Position numbers and translations under genes: made by a program. A DNA stretch of 64,000 bases, taken from contig ML978125.1 in NCBI GenBank assembly GCA_010015805.1, positions 868,001 to 932,000 of the forward strand, read 5' to 3'. How positions within the stretch are numbered: position 1 is the stretch's first letter; each line of letters begins with the position of its first letter. Shown here one piece after another: positions 34,139-44,958 of this stretch. The notes below the pieces were generated by a model. It worked only from the letters and a program-made list of their open reading frames with translations. It searched no databases and had not been told where the DNA came from. The DNA comes from Rhizodiscina lignyota. Taxonomy: Eukaryota > Ascomycota > Dothideomycetes > Aulographales > Rhizodiscinaceae.

Positions 34139-34612
34139 TTTGGCATTGACATATTCAAAAGAAGGTTCAAGATTTGGAGGATTTTGGACGTCCGATCCCG
34201 CCAAGACTCCCCCATGCCATGCGATTGGCCCAGGCCGAGCCAAGATGCCAAGCATCTAGGACGCATATTTGGACTTCCTGACTTGAGGACAAAGTGACCG
34301 CGCGCACGTCTCAATTTGGTTCATTGATACAGCCCCGTTGATTTGTGGTATCTAGACGACCGCATGGCTGTTATTCATCTAAATCGGAGTGGTCAATACC
34401 ATATTGATTAGATCGTTACTCTCCCTTTAATGGCATCTTCACCGCAAACGCAAAACTTTCCTCAATTCCGGGATCAGACTTTTACGCCCAATGTCATCTA
34501 AGCGCGGCTGACGAGTCTAGCTGCATGCAAAGATACTTCTCTCTCTCGGCGCTCTTTTCTCAATTGGAATGCGACACCATGGTTGGGTCCATTCCTCTCA
34601 GCGGACTACCAG
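34139..34612. other. Intergenic region, no gene seen
   Basis: Contains the mL54 promoter side. No feature is recognised beyond open frame continuing upstream of the mL54 start. Confidence 0.4.
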
Positions 34613-35086
34613 ATGATCATTCTCGATCGCTTGTCACGGGAGAAGGAGTTCCAATTCAATGTGAAGGACCTCGAAGAAACAGCAATTCTTCATCTTGGGA
34701 CCCTAGATACAGCTCAACGGAACATCTTCGTCATGTTTCCAGACATCAACCAGAGCATGGAAAGCCTTGCCAACAATGAGGAGATCATGCGACTTTGGAC
34801 AGACGACATCATGTATGTAGCCTTGGACGAGTCCTTTCCCGTCGGTGAGCGAGATGGACGCTTCGGATCCGCAGTCAGCAGTATGAGCTTGCTTCGAATG
34901 AATAGTCAAGCGGCCCGTGTCGAATGGCAGCTAGTGAGCCATGATATTCCAATATTCGAGCCGCTGAATACGGCTTTCCTTCCGTGCCTTTTGGGGGGCA
35001 ATCCAAGAAACAATCGGGAACGAGCGCCATCTACTCATGTTCAAAGATATGATATTGTTCACCTTCTCGGCCGAGCGCTTTCCTAA
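34613..35086 (+). CDS. Unrecognised hypothetical protein, possibly decayed
   Basis: An open frame of 157 codons from the ATG at 34613 (MIILDRLSREKEFQFNVKDL) to a TAA at 35084-35086. The composition looks protein-like (FVMFPDINQSMESLANNEEI, DDIMYVALDESFPVGERDG) but I do not recognise a family. The same frame reopens directly after the stop and stays open to 35395, ending in a basic DFPNKKTRMR. The stop therefore either ends the real gene, lies in an intron I could not define, or is a disabling mutation in a longer gene of about 260 residues. It lies next to a P450 relic between conserved genes, which favours an accessory or decaying gene. Confidence 0.4.
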   Translation: MIILDRLSREKEFQFNVKDLEETAILHLGTLDTAQRNIFVMFPDINQSMESLANNEEIMRLWTDDIMYVALDESFPVGERDGRFGSAVSSMSLLRMNSQAARVEWQLVSHDIPIFEPLNTAFLPCLLGGNPRNNRERAPSTHVQRYDIVHLLGRALS

Positions 35087-35390
35087 TTGCTTGGCATCAC
35101 TAGATGGGGTCAGTTGACGACAACACATGCAAGGCCTGTCGATAGCGCAGAAGCAGCGCTGGAAGACGTATTGCAGAACTGGGACAAATGGATTGACATG
35201 GCTTATGTGGAAAAGGAGACACTCCACATTAGGGGTGAATTTCGATTTCACGCCAGGGAACAAGAGCAGCTGGGAAAGAAGCAGGACAAACAGGTTAAGG
35301 GGGAACATATAGGCAAGGAACAGCTGGTGAATAAAAGAAGTGCTAGCTGTGATAGTAAGCAGGATTTTCCGAACAAGAAAACTCGCATGC

Positions 35391-36054
35391 GATGACCGCT
35401 GCGACACAGCCACTGCCACTCTCCTCTCGTCAGTCCTGTACTTCATCCTTGCGGATCCAGGAGTATACGAGAATCTTAAATCCGAAATTCGGGCTTCTTT
35501 CACGACTGAGAGCGACATTATGATGGTGTCGACGCTGAACCTAAAATATCTTGATGCTGTCATCAACGAAACTAAACGCATACGGCCGCCGATCTCAGTG
35601 ACGCTTCCGAGGCGTACACGAGCCGGAGGGAGTGTAATATGCGGGCGGCATGTTCCTGAATGGACTCTCGTGGGAGTTCAGGGTTGGAGCGTGTCACATA
35701 ATGAGGATAACTTCACAGATTGTAACAAGTTCGTACCAGAGCGCTGGTGTGAACCATGTCCAGAGAGATATGTCGACGACAAGAGAGACATCATCAAAAC
35801 TTTTGGAGTAGGCCCAAGGAGTTGTCTTGGGAAGAAGTAAGTGGAGCAGTGAAAGAAGCGTCATTGCCTTGGCTAAAGAAAAGTATAGTTTGGCCAGCGC
35901 CGAGACACGAGTCGTTTTGGCTAGGCTCTTCTGGAATTTCGACCTGGAACTCTGTCCAGAGAGTAAGAATTGGACTGCTGGCATGAAAATATATGGAGTT
36001 TGGATACTGCCGAAGTTGTGGGTTAAGATTCGATCGAGGGAGGGCGAGACATAG
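35391..36054 (+). pseudogene. Cytochrome P450 relic, C-terminal third only
   Basis: The open frame from about 35391 carries a degenerate I-helix (CDTATATLLSSVLYFILADP), the ExxR motif as ETKR in LDAVINETKRIRPP, the PERW motif in KFVPERW, and the heme loop FGVGPRSCLGKK with the cysteine ligand. This order matches microsomal fungal P450s of the isotrichodermin-hydroxylase type. The frame stops right after the heme loop. The expected continuation (SLASAETRVVLARLFWNFDL, then WILPKLWVKIRSR) appears in another frame about 50 bp later and ends at 36054. A GTAAGT exists at the break, but no AG acceptor restores frame. The first ~300 residues of a P450 are absent upstream. I read it as a truncated pseudogene; a misread intron is the alternative for the frame break, not for the missing N-terminus. 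Confidence 0.8.
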
Positions 36055-36440
36055 AAGCTTCACAAGATACTAATGCTGAGTATCTCGGGAGGGTCAAGTC
36101 TGATGTCTTGAGAGTACCGAACCAGAGACATAATTAGGTGTATTTATAGCATGTGAATTGTGTCCAAATGACGATTCTCTTGCATCGTGTACATTAAGGT
36201 GCGCTCGAGAGTGACAGCAAGTCTCACCATCACTGGCAATGTTCGGGTGGGGCGTACGGAGTACAGGCTGGAGCAGGGGGCTTATATAGCCCGCGGCTCT
36301 TCTTCGGCAGTCCAAGCTCCTAGCCAAGAAATACGTGGACACATTGAAAGTAAAGCATCTTCAGGAGTGCTATTACGCGGACAAGTTTTAATGCTCCTCC
36401 ACTTTGTCACGACGACCGAGGAGCTGTAGAGCCATCCATA
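36055..36440. promoter_or_regulatory. Upstream region of STT3
   Basis: 386 bp with no gene; presumably the STT3 promoter and leader. No specific motif is claimed. Confidence 0.4.
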
Positions 36441-38871
36441 ATGGCTGGCGCCGCAACTGATGTTTTCTTTCAAGGCAATACCGGCCGAAACACACGAGGC
36501 TTGCTCCGCGTCATTATCCTCTTTACAATCGCAGCTGCAGCTGTCGCAAGTCGACTGTTTTCCGTCATAAGGTTTGAGAGTATCATTCACGAGTGTGAGT
36601 GGAGCTTCCTAAATGTTATTCCGACATATTGGACAGTCAATTGACTCGATGCGCAAACAGTCGACCCATGGTTCAACTTTCGAGCAACAAAATACTTAGT
36701 GGAACATGGCTTCTACAAGTTCTGGGACTGGTTCGACGACCGTGAGCCTCCTCCTCCTACCTCTTCTCTGGATGTCACATATTGATGTATTGCACAGGAA
36801 CATGGCATCCGCTTGGTCGAGTCACCGGAGGCACCCTCTATCCAGGCCTTATGGTCACTAGCGGTGCCATCTACCACCTCCTTCGATTCCTCACATTCCC
36901 CGTTGATATTCGAAACATTTGCGTGCTGCTTGCTCCGGCTTTCTCTGGCCTAACAGCGTTCGCATCTTACCTCCTCACATCTGAGATGTCTACCTCTCCG
37001 TCCGCTGGCCTCCTGTCGGCCGCGTTCATGGGCATCGCTCCTGGTTACATCTCCCGTTCAGTTGCTGGAAGCTACGACAACGAAGCCATTGCAATCTTCC
37101 TCCTTGTATTCACCTTCTACCTCTGGATCAAGTCAGTGAAAGAAGGTTCGGCGCTCTGGGGAGCCCTGACGGCCTTGTTCTACGGATACATGGTGTCTGC
37201 ATGGGGTGGATATGTCTTCATAACGAACTTGATTCCGCTGCATGCATTCGTCTTGATCTGTATGGGTCGCTTCAGCCCGCGACTGTATGTGGCATATACA
37301 ACATGGTATGCTCTGGGGACCTTGGCCAGCATGCAGATTCCCTTCGTCGGATTTCTGCCAATCAGGAGTAGCGAGCACATGTCTGCGCTCGGTATCTTTG
37401 GCCTGTTGCAGATTGTGGGCTTTGTCGAATATGTCAGGCAGCAGCTCCCCAGCAAACAGTTCCAGATGCTTCTGCGCACACTGGTTCTTGTCATCTTTGT
37501 CGTTGCGCTAGGAGGGCTAGTCCTGCTTACAGTCTCCGGCGTTATCGCGCCTTGGACTGGACGATTCTACTCCCTCTGGGATACTGGATATGCAAAGATC
37601 CATATTCCGATCATTGCCTCCGTATCCGAACATCAGCCAACGGCATGGCCGGCTTTCTTCTTCGACTTGAATATGCTCATCTGGCTTTTCCCAGCCGGAG
37701 TTTATATGTGCTTCCGCACTCTAAAGGATGAGCACGTCTTCATTGTCATCTACGCTGTCCTTGCCAGCTACTTTTCCGGTGTAATGGTCCGTCTCATGCT
37801 CACGCTGACGCCTGTCGTCTGTGTGGCTTCAGCCATGGCGCTCTCACAGATCCTCGACACGTACCTCGTCATTGAGTCGCCGAAGGCGGATGAGCATATG
37901 AATGGGAATGCCGAGGCTATCAAGAACGCGGCCGCCTCTATTCTACCAGACACCTTGCGTTCGACTCGCAACCCAGTCGTCGGCATCTACTCTCATTTCT
38001 CAAAGATGACAATCGTTCTATCGTCTACACTCTACCTACTGATCTTCGTTGCACACTGCACCTGGGTTACCTCGAACGCATATTCGTCACCATCCGTCGT
38101 CCTGGCAAGCAGACTGCCCGACGGAAGCCAGCACATCATTGATGATTACAGAGAAGCATACTATTGGCTGCGACAGAATACTCCTGACAATGCAAAGATC
38201 ATGTCGTGGTGGGATTACGGCTACCAGATTGGTGGCATGGCTGATCGTCCGACGCTTGTCGACAACAACACATGGAATAACACTCATATTGCCACAGTTG
38301 GAAAGGCTATGAGCTCAAGAGAGGAAGTTAGCTACCCAATCATGCGTCAGCATGAGGTTGATTACGTCTTGGTAGTCTTTGGAGGTCTCTTGGGATACTC
38401 CGGTGACGATATTAACAAGTTTTTGTGGATGGTTCGTATCGCAGAAGGTATCTGGCCCGAAGAGGTCAAAGAGCGCGACTTCTTCACCGCAAGGGGCGAG
38501 TATAGAGTCGATGATGAGGCCACTCCTACCATGAGAAACAGCTTGATGTATGTCCTCCACAAGTCCTTAAATTTCAGGGCCTTTTACTGATGCCGAACAG
38601 GTACAAGATGTCCTACTACAACTTCAACACGCTCTTCCCGGCTGGCCAGGCTACCGACCGCGTCCGTGGCTCTCGCCTTCCAGCGGAAGGCCCGCAGCTA
38701 ACCACTGTTGAGGAGGCGTTCACAAGCGAGAACTGGATCATTAGAATCTATAAGGTCAAGGACCTTGATAACTTTGGGCGTGACCATGCAAGCGCGGTCG
38801 CGTTTGATAAGGGTAGCAAGAAGAGGAAGCCTACGAAGAGGAGAGGTCCGAGAGTGCTTCGCGTAGACTAA
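36441..38871 (+). CDS. STT3: Oligosaccharyltransferase catalytic subunit STT3
   Basis: Transfers the Glc3Man9GlcNAc2 glycan from dolichol to Asn-X-Ser/Thr in the ER lumen. Exons 36441-36594, 36661-36741, 36798-38547 and 38601-38871 give 751 residues. After the first membrane helix comes the external-loop acidic motif [19 protein letters not shown], joined across intron 1. About a dozen hydrophobic segments follow, then the SVSE motif ([11 protein letters not shown]) and the acceptor-sequon-binding WWDYG at about 549-553 ([11 protein letters not shown]), then DNNTWNNTH. The last junction restores [14 protein letters not shown]. The C-terminus is basic ([12 protein letters not shown]), as in other fungal STT3. 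All introns are GT-AG, 50-70 bp. Confidence 0.97.
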
Positions 38872-39458
38872 AGCGACACGGATGCGGAAGAATGGGGAGT
38901 GGGTTTCCATGTATAACATTTGATGGATTGACCTTGGCATTGGAGGCGTTTTCGGGAAGATGATGGATGTGAAGAAAAGTTCTGTACAAAATTTCACGGC
39001 CAGATCCGAGATTCCCAGGACTACATGCGATGGAAGTAGGCGGGAACGCTACTTAACACTCTTCCACATATAGTGCACGGTTGTCCGTTGACCCGTCTGG
39101 CGATGCGTGGGAGCTCATCGATATCGTGATCTGACTCGTGAAATGCTCCCCCGTCTGTTTTGGAACCGTGAAAAGAAAGCGCGGTTTGTAGTTCGCTCTT
39201 TCCTTGGTTGACTCGATGTTCATGTGCGCGACGTCTTTCACCTCCAGGCATTCACTCATGCCAACTGCTCGCTCTTGTCACTAAGTGGCTATCGGCGCGA
39301 TCTCATTTAAGTCTTTATTCAATACGACGTGTCTAATTCCATAGGGCGTGTTAGCTTTCATCAATCAATTGCGCTCAATCGCGCAGAGCGCTGCTGGTTT
39401 CAGCATGTTGCTCATCTCCATCGCTTCACGCTGACCAGCGCACCAATCCTCCGCGGAC
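38872..39458. other. Intergenic region with a doubtful small minus-strand ORF
   Basis: Between STT3 and the large disordered-protein gene. A minus-strand frame at 39053-39259 has an ATG start and encodes 68 hydrophilic residues (begins MSECLEVKDVAHMNIES, ends ALYVEEC). Its composition is not obviously random but no family is recognised, so it is noted here rather than called as a gene. Confidence 0.3.
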
Positions 39459-42310
39459 ATGAGCGGCGCATATCCACCGTACGGCTGGGTCCGTCCACCA
39501 CCGTATTTCTAGTAAGTCTCTCAAATCGTCCACTTCCTCACCAAATTTTTGCTAACACGATGTCATCCAGCGCGCCAGGTCCGGGACCACCGCCTCCAAT
39601 TCCCACTGAACTGCGTTCGTCGAAGCCTGTGCCAAAAGTGAAGAAGACAGAACTCAACTACAGAGAGGGCAATTGGCCGACAGCAGGACCAGCAAGCTCC
39701 AGCTACGCCTCGTTTCCACGCGCCTATCCTATTCCTGCGCCGCCTCAGTATGCTGTTGGGTTCCGTTATCAACAACCACAACCAAAGTCTCGACTAGTGG
39801 AGGTTTCGGAAAGCGAGGAGAAGGATGAAGGAAGCTCGTCAAGCTCAGAAGAGGAGGAAAAGGAAGTCAACGTGTTTCGGTACTTGGTACCCCAACATGG
39901 CGCGCAACAGCAGCAGATTGTATCTGTCCAACAACCGCCACAGTCGCAGACGCTGATGATTCCGTTTCATTACTGTGTCCAGTGCATGCGACCGCGGTCA
40001 CAAGGGTATCATCGCCATCATCCACTGGTACCAGGACAACCGCCCATCCAAGGAACCTGCAGTAATTGTGAAAAGAGGAATAAAGCGATTGTGCCGAGGA
40101 AGCCAAGCGGAACGATGGAGAAATCTGGAATGTCTCTGAGTGACGGCGAGCCGGAGTATTTGACCAAGAGTGTCAGAGTGCAGGTCACGAACGACGACGG
40201 GGAACGGAAGTCGTATACTGTGAGGAGACTTCAGCGTAGCGGGTCTGAGAACACTAGCCCTCCAGTGAGGGCTCGGAGCGCAAGTCCAAAGAGAAAGACC
40301 TACATTCGCATACGGCATGTTTCGCCGAAAAGAGAAGCACCACCAAAGAGAGAGTCGCCGAAGGCACAAATGAAGGCACTATCACCTGCGAGGAGTCCTT
40401 CTCCTGATATTGTTAGTCGAGTTATACGATTTGCGTCTGAAGGTGCTCAGGAATCACCCACCAGAAACACTGGAACAAGGGTTGTCCGCAGGATTATCAG
40501 ACAATACCCGTCAGCAGAGGACTTCCTGTCGAGACCCGCAACAAGGCCTCCGCCTCCTCAACGGCGGGATCCTTCGCCAGAACTCATATATCGAACGGTG
40601 TATCGAACAACTTCAGAACGACAGCAGGAAAAGCGTGAGAATCCAGAGCCAGCTCGGGTGGCTCCGATGTCGAAACCAAAACCATCTCGTACGGACAATG
40701 TGACCCGATCCATGCAAACGTCTCCTATCGAGCAACGGACTCCATCTCCCGATATCACCTATCGTAGGGTGCATCGAACGACTTCGACACCAGTGAAACA
40801 GACTCCTCGAAGTGCAGAAACGGCTCAAACGACGTCTAAAATGAAAACAAGACCACGCTTTGGAAGCAATGAGCCTAGAGTTTCCTTTTCACAAGATCAG
40901 CAAACAGACATCAGAAAGATGAGACGAGATTACTACGACAGTCGACTGGAAGCTGAGCGACGAATTGCTTCTCATCCAGCTCCTTTTTCTCATGGTCGTT
41001 TTGTACCGGTCGCGAACGATGAACGTCCTCAGCAAACAACGAGTCAAATCATTGTACAAAGAAAAGCTCAGTCTCCACAGCCTCCGAAGCCGCAGGAAGG
41101 TTACATCGAACGTCAAACCCCAATAGTCTACAGAACGTCTGCAGAAGGGCCATATCATGGAAGTCAGCGAAAAAGTGTTCAAGTTTCTAAGACTACAGCA
41201 AAGTCGCCACCACAGGAGAGACCGTCTCAGACAAAGACCACTATTCAACGTCACCGTGAGGAAGTCTACTATTCCTCTTCGCATTCGCGCTCGCCATCGC
41301 CTCCGCTAAGGCAAACTCACCGTCGCTCACCGGAAAAAAAGCGCTCTCACATCTACCACCCTCTCCTCCCTCATCTCCACCCAGAGCCAACGGTGCCGCG
41401 TCTACCGGCTCCACTTGACAAGGTAGGATCCAATGCCTCTTCCTCCACCGGCTCGCCTCGAGCCAGAGTATACAACCAGGATGGCCCTGAACCCAGCCCC
41501 ACCCCAAGCTCAAGCTCGCGCCAAGAAAGCACGAACTCCAATGGCACTGGAGGGAGAAGAGCTCAGAAGGAGCCGGAGCGTGGCCGTGCGCACTCGCGTT
41601 CCCGCTCGTTCACGGAAACACTTACCGATTCTGCTGAACGCGTGACTAACGCGGTTGAGCGTACGGGTAGGTCTTTTGGTCGCATGGTTACCGGCGGTCG
41701 ACCGCAGAGATTGAGGAGTGCTATGAGAGATCCAAGCCGGGCGAGAGATCGAACGTCAAGTTCTTCAGACGAGGGCAGAGATGGTGGTAGAGGTGGCAGG
41801 AAGAAGGGTAGGAGAAGCGCGGATATGGATAGCATGGCTGTTCATATTGGCGATGCGAATCATGTGCATTTCGGCCCCGAGGTTAAGCGCGGTGAAGGGA
41901 GACAGAAGGGGGAAGGGGAGGAGATCGGTTTGGTGTTGGGTAGTCTAAGAGGAAGGGAGAGGGCGAGGGACAAGGGACGCGTGTATGAGATCGATAGCGA
42001 GGAAGAATTCATGATCCAGCGGCAAGTCAAGAGGAGGACAGACCGAGACCAACCTGCTCGGGATGGACGGGATGATGTGGTGAGGCGCAGGGATGAGAGT
42101 GTTGAGATTGAGACGGATAATGAGACCGAGAGGCCGGGTAGGAGAAGGGATGAGAGTGTGAGCAGGAGCAGAAGCGTCTCGCGGCCGCCTAGTCCGTATG
42201 TCGATGATGACTTCCTATCTGCGAAGTCCAAACGGCGAAACAGCGTCTCGACTGCGGCCAGTGGGAGTTCAACGAGGGGAAGGATTGGTGAGGATGATGG
42301 GAGGGGGTGA
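39459..42310 (+). CDS. Large, mostly disordered protein with a Cys/His cluster and repeated SP[DE] motifs (unknown function)
   Basis: Exons 39459-39511 and 39571-42310 (59-bp intron, donor GTAAGT, branch-like GCTAAC, acceptor CCAG) give 930 residues. Splicing joins MSGAYPPYGWVRPPPYFY to APGPGPPPPIP; the ATG inside the intron at 39560 is not the start. At about residues 148-187 a Cys/His cluster reads YCVQCMRP, then GYHRHHP, then TCSNCEKRN: CXXC, His-rich, CXXC, possibly a zinc site. A motif of the form SP[DE][IL]xxRxVxR recurs at about 295 (SPDIVSRVIRF), 353 (SPELIYRTVYR) and 410 (SPDITYRRVHR). The C-terminal third is dominated by Arg, Ser, Glu and Asp with RSRS-like stretches. No catalytic domain is visible. 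Function is unknown; a scaffold or RNA-related nuclear role is only a guess from composition. Confidence 0.85.
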
Positions 42311-43341
42311 TATGCGTGGGTGCCTGAGGGTCGAGGGCTGAGTGACAGCGTGTCAACGAAGGTTAAATGATGTGAGCAGAATCAAGGCGAGCATTGCTCG
42401 ATTTGCGTACTGTTCAGATGCGAAATATCCGTTATAGCTAATTAGATCGGCCTCCGGGGCGCTTGCATGCGCTCAAGAGGCTTCGGACCGATCCATGCAG
42501 CAAGGCAACCGATTTACACTCCACACGTTACCACACTTCAGATGGGTCTCGGGGACAGGCGCGATGCTTCTTTGCTCCCATTCGACAGCGTTCGCTGAAT
42601 CTGCCTTATCATCGTTGCCTTCTTGTGCCGCTGCGAGTCATAGCCATGATTAGTCTTGTTTGCCTCACTTTGGGCGGTTAAAGTTGCATTCCATGTTCTG
42701 CGGGCGCGCGCTCCGCCCTGAGTTGCAACATGCAGATGCGCGGCCTCACGCGAAAGATGGAGTGGAGACGCAACCACGTTTTTTTCGGTTGCCCTTTGTT
42801 TTTGCGACATGTTGCAGAGTGCATATGCGATATATCCGCTGGCATCTGAAACAATAGTGCCTTGATGGCTGATTTGCATGAGGTTGAACGGGCGTTGTGG
42901 CTGGGTTGTCTGCGGAACGCTCGATGTGGGAGTGCGGGTGGTGCACTGACGAGAGAAGCAATTTGGGGGCCAGGAAGCTGAAAGGCCCCTGAACGACAAT
43001 GACTGATGCTGCGCAAAGTTGGAAAGGATATTCGGGTTTATTTCCGAACTGGTGACGCTGGTAATCTATGTGGTGTGATGGTGGAGATGTCAGAAGTCTT
43101 TCAGGTGGCAGCTGAGGAAGATGAGGGAACCAGGAGCGTTTGTGATGAACACAGAGCGATACGTCGTATGTTTGTAGTCTATCAAGTAACGTATGAATCG
43201 TAGATATGGATAATGAGTAAGAGAGGGTATCCAGCCGAACAAATGTCATTCCGTCGTGTCATTCCGAGCCCATGTCGCGAAACCCAATCCAAGACGCCGA
43301 AAAGCACTTTTTACAAACGCAAGAGACCAGAAAGCCGAGAT
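42311..43341. other. Convergent intergenic region, no gene seen
   Basis: One kilobase between two stop codons. Open frames on both strands (e.g. 42746-43249 minus, 167 codons) have no recognisable features. Confidence 0.4.
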
Positions 43342-44958
43342 CTACTCGTGCTCAGTCGCAACCCTCTGCCTGAGCGGAACACCGTCTCCAATCCTCCAAG
43401 TGCCCTTCTCATCCACGCCGACCAGGCCTTCTTCCTGTAGCCAGTCGCGAAGCACCGGGTCCTCTCGCCAGCCCTCTACATCTGTGACCTTGGTACCATT
43501 GGTGGTGTTCTTCCTGTCGCGCTCAAAGTGACTTCCCACATGATCCATTCGGTCCGTCCAGCTTCCAGGACCCGAGAAGGTGCGGCTGCACATAAGGCAG
43601 CTCGACTTTTGTGGCGGCGAGCGCACTCGGACGTAGCACCGGGTCTGGTACTCCGCGATAACGTCTTCGGGGATGGCATTCGTAAGCGCAAGGCCTTTCT
43701 TAGTTGGTGAGGTTGGTGCGTTCGCGCCGTTCACTGCTACATCGGCGTGCATGCGTCGCAGATGCTGAGTGAACAGATCCTTGCGGTTGAAGTCATTGTA
43801 CGGGTCGCTGTTGTTTGTCGGAGGGCACATATCGCAGCGCCAGAAGCCGAGCTTGATGTGTTGCGTGCTGACATGCCGCTTCCATTCGTTCTTCGAAGTG
43901 AATGTGGACTCGCAGCCGTAGCTAGCAAGTGGACATGGGAAAGGGCGCAGCGTGGTGTCCGAGACAGATTGTTTCGACTTGTGGCCCTTGGACTTCTTGA
44001 CACGATCGTTGTTCGCGATGCTGAGGGAGCCTTTGCGGCCGCGAGACTGGCGCTTGATGTTGATCTTGCTGTTAGAGCCGTTGCTGGATTGCGATGAGCG
44101 CCTTCTTGGACGCTTGCTGAGGGAAGACTTCCTGTTTGGCTTGTATTCGGCGTCGGATTCTTCATCCTCTTCCTTGACGTCTGGCTGTTCAGTATCGTCT
44201 CTATCGAAGGCAGCAGGCTCTTCCTTCATCGGAAGATCCTCGCCTGGATGAGGTCCTAGCTCAATCTTTGAGCCACAGCGAATGGTATCTTGATCAAGGG
44301 TTGTGGCATCCTGTTCTATTTCCTCTGTAGTCTCATAATCGTCCGGGTCGACGTGGTTGTCATCCGGATATTGTTGAATCTCGCTCAGGGCAATGCCGCC
44401 TCCCAGGGATGTCTGGCTACAGGGCGCTGAGAATGCAGGATAGTCCGCATATGACATCTGCGAAGGACTGTAGTCAGAGTTGGACGACAGCGAGTTCCGG
44501 GCCGTGCGATCCGTGGAAGCATCATCGCTGTGGCATATACTTCGTCGGCTGCTGTTTGTATCTGCCGGAGAGCTCTGCCTTGGGTAGCTGTCAGGGAAAG
44601 CTGATTCGTAAGGTGTGTTGAAGGCAAGAGGGCTGCTCATATCGAGACCCACAGTGCTTGAAGGGAGGATGTGCGCAGAGTGAGGTGTATAGTGTGGCTG
44701 AACGAGGAATCGCTCAAATCTCGACATATCGTGGGCTAGGGGAGTGCCAAAGGGCACCTTGTATTCGTACATGTCCGAAAATCGAGCAGCTAGAGAGCCG
44801 GTCGCGTTCCACTGGTAGTAGTTGGAACCGGAGTTCCAGGTTCTGTCGCAGTGACCATACTCGTCTTCCACGATTCCTGGAAGGTCTGTGAATGGGCTGT
44901 AGTGATCCATGCCGGCGTCTGTCGCAGAAGCAAGAGGCACAGTCGCCGATTCGCTCAC
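43342..44958 (-). CDS. C2H2 zinc finger transcription factor
   Basis: Single-exon frame of 538 residues starting MSESATVPLASAT. The N-terminal 200 residues are Ser/Tyr/Asp rich and may activate transcription. An acidic stretch (about 205-272) and a basic, Lys/Arg-rich stretch (about 275-330, KRPRRRSSQS, KKSKGHKSK) follow. Two linked fingers lie at about 341-404: FPCPLASYGCESTFTSKNEW with KRHVSTQH, then FWRCDMCPPTNN...RKDLFTQHLRRMH. A further CLMCSRTF...WTDRMDHVGSHF element lies at about 447-471. This W(R)C...F..HL...H arrangement is a filamentous-fungal C2H2 subfamily seen twice more in this window. Met17 is an alternative start. Targets are unknown. Confidence 0.92.
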   Translation of the reverse strand: MSESATVPLASATDAGMDHYSPFTDLPGIVEDEYGHCDRTWNSGSNYYQWNATGSLAARFSDMYEYKVPFGTPLAHDMSRFERFLVQPHYTPHSAHILPSSTVGLDMSSPLAFNTPYESAFPDSYPRQSSPADTNSSRRSICHSDDASTDRTARNSLSSNSDYSPSQMSYADYPAFSAPCSQTSLGGGIALSEIQQYPDDNHVDPDDYETTEEIEQDATTLDQDTIRCGSKIELGPHPGEDLPMKEEPAAFDRDDTEQPDVKEEDEESDAEYKPNRKSSLSKRPRRRSSQSSNGSNSKINIKRQSRGRKGSLSIANNDRVKKSKGHKSKQSVSDTTLRPFPCPLASYGCESTFTSKNEWKRHVSTQHIKLGFWRCDMCPPTNNSDPYNDFNRKDLFTQHLRRMHADVAVNGANAPTSPTKKGLALTNAIPEDVIAEYQTRCYVRVRSPPQKSSCLMCSRTFSGPGSWTDRMDHVGSHFERDRKNTTNGTKVTDVEGWREDPVLRDWLQEEGLVGVDEKGTWRIGDGVPLRQRVATEHE

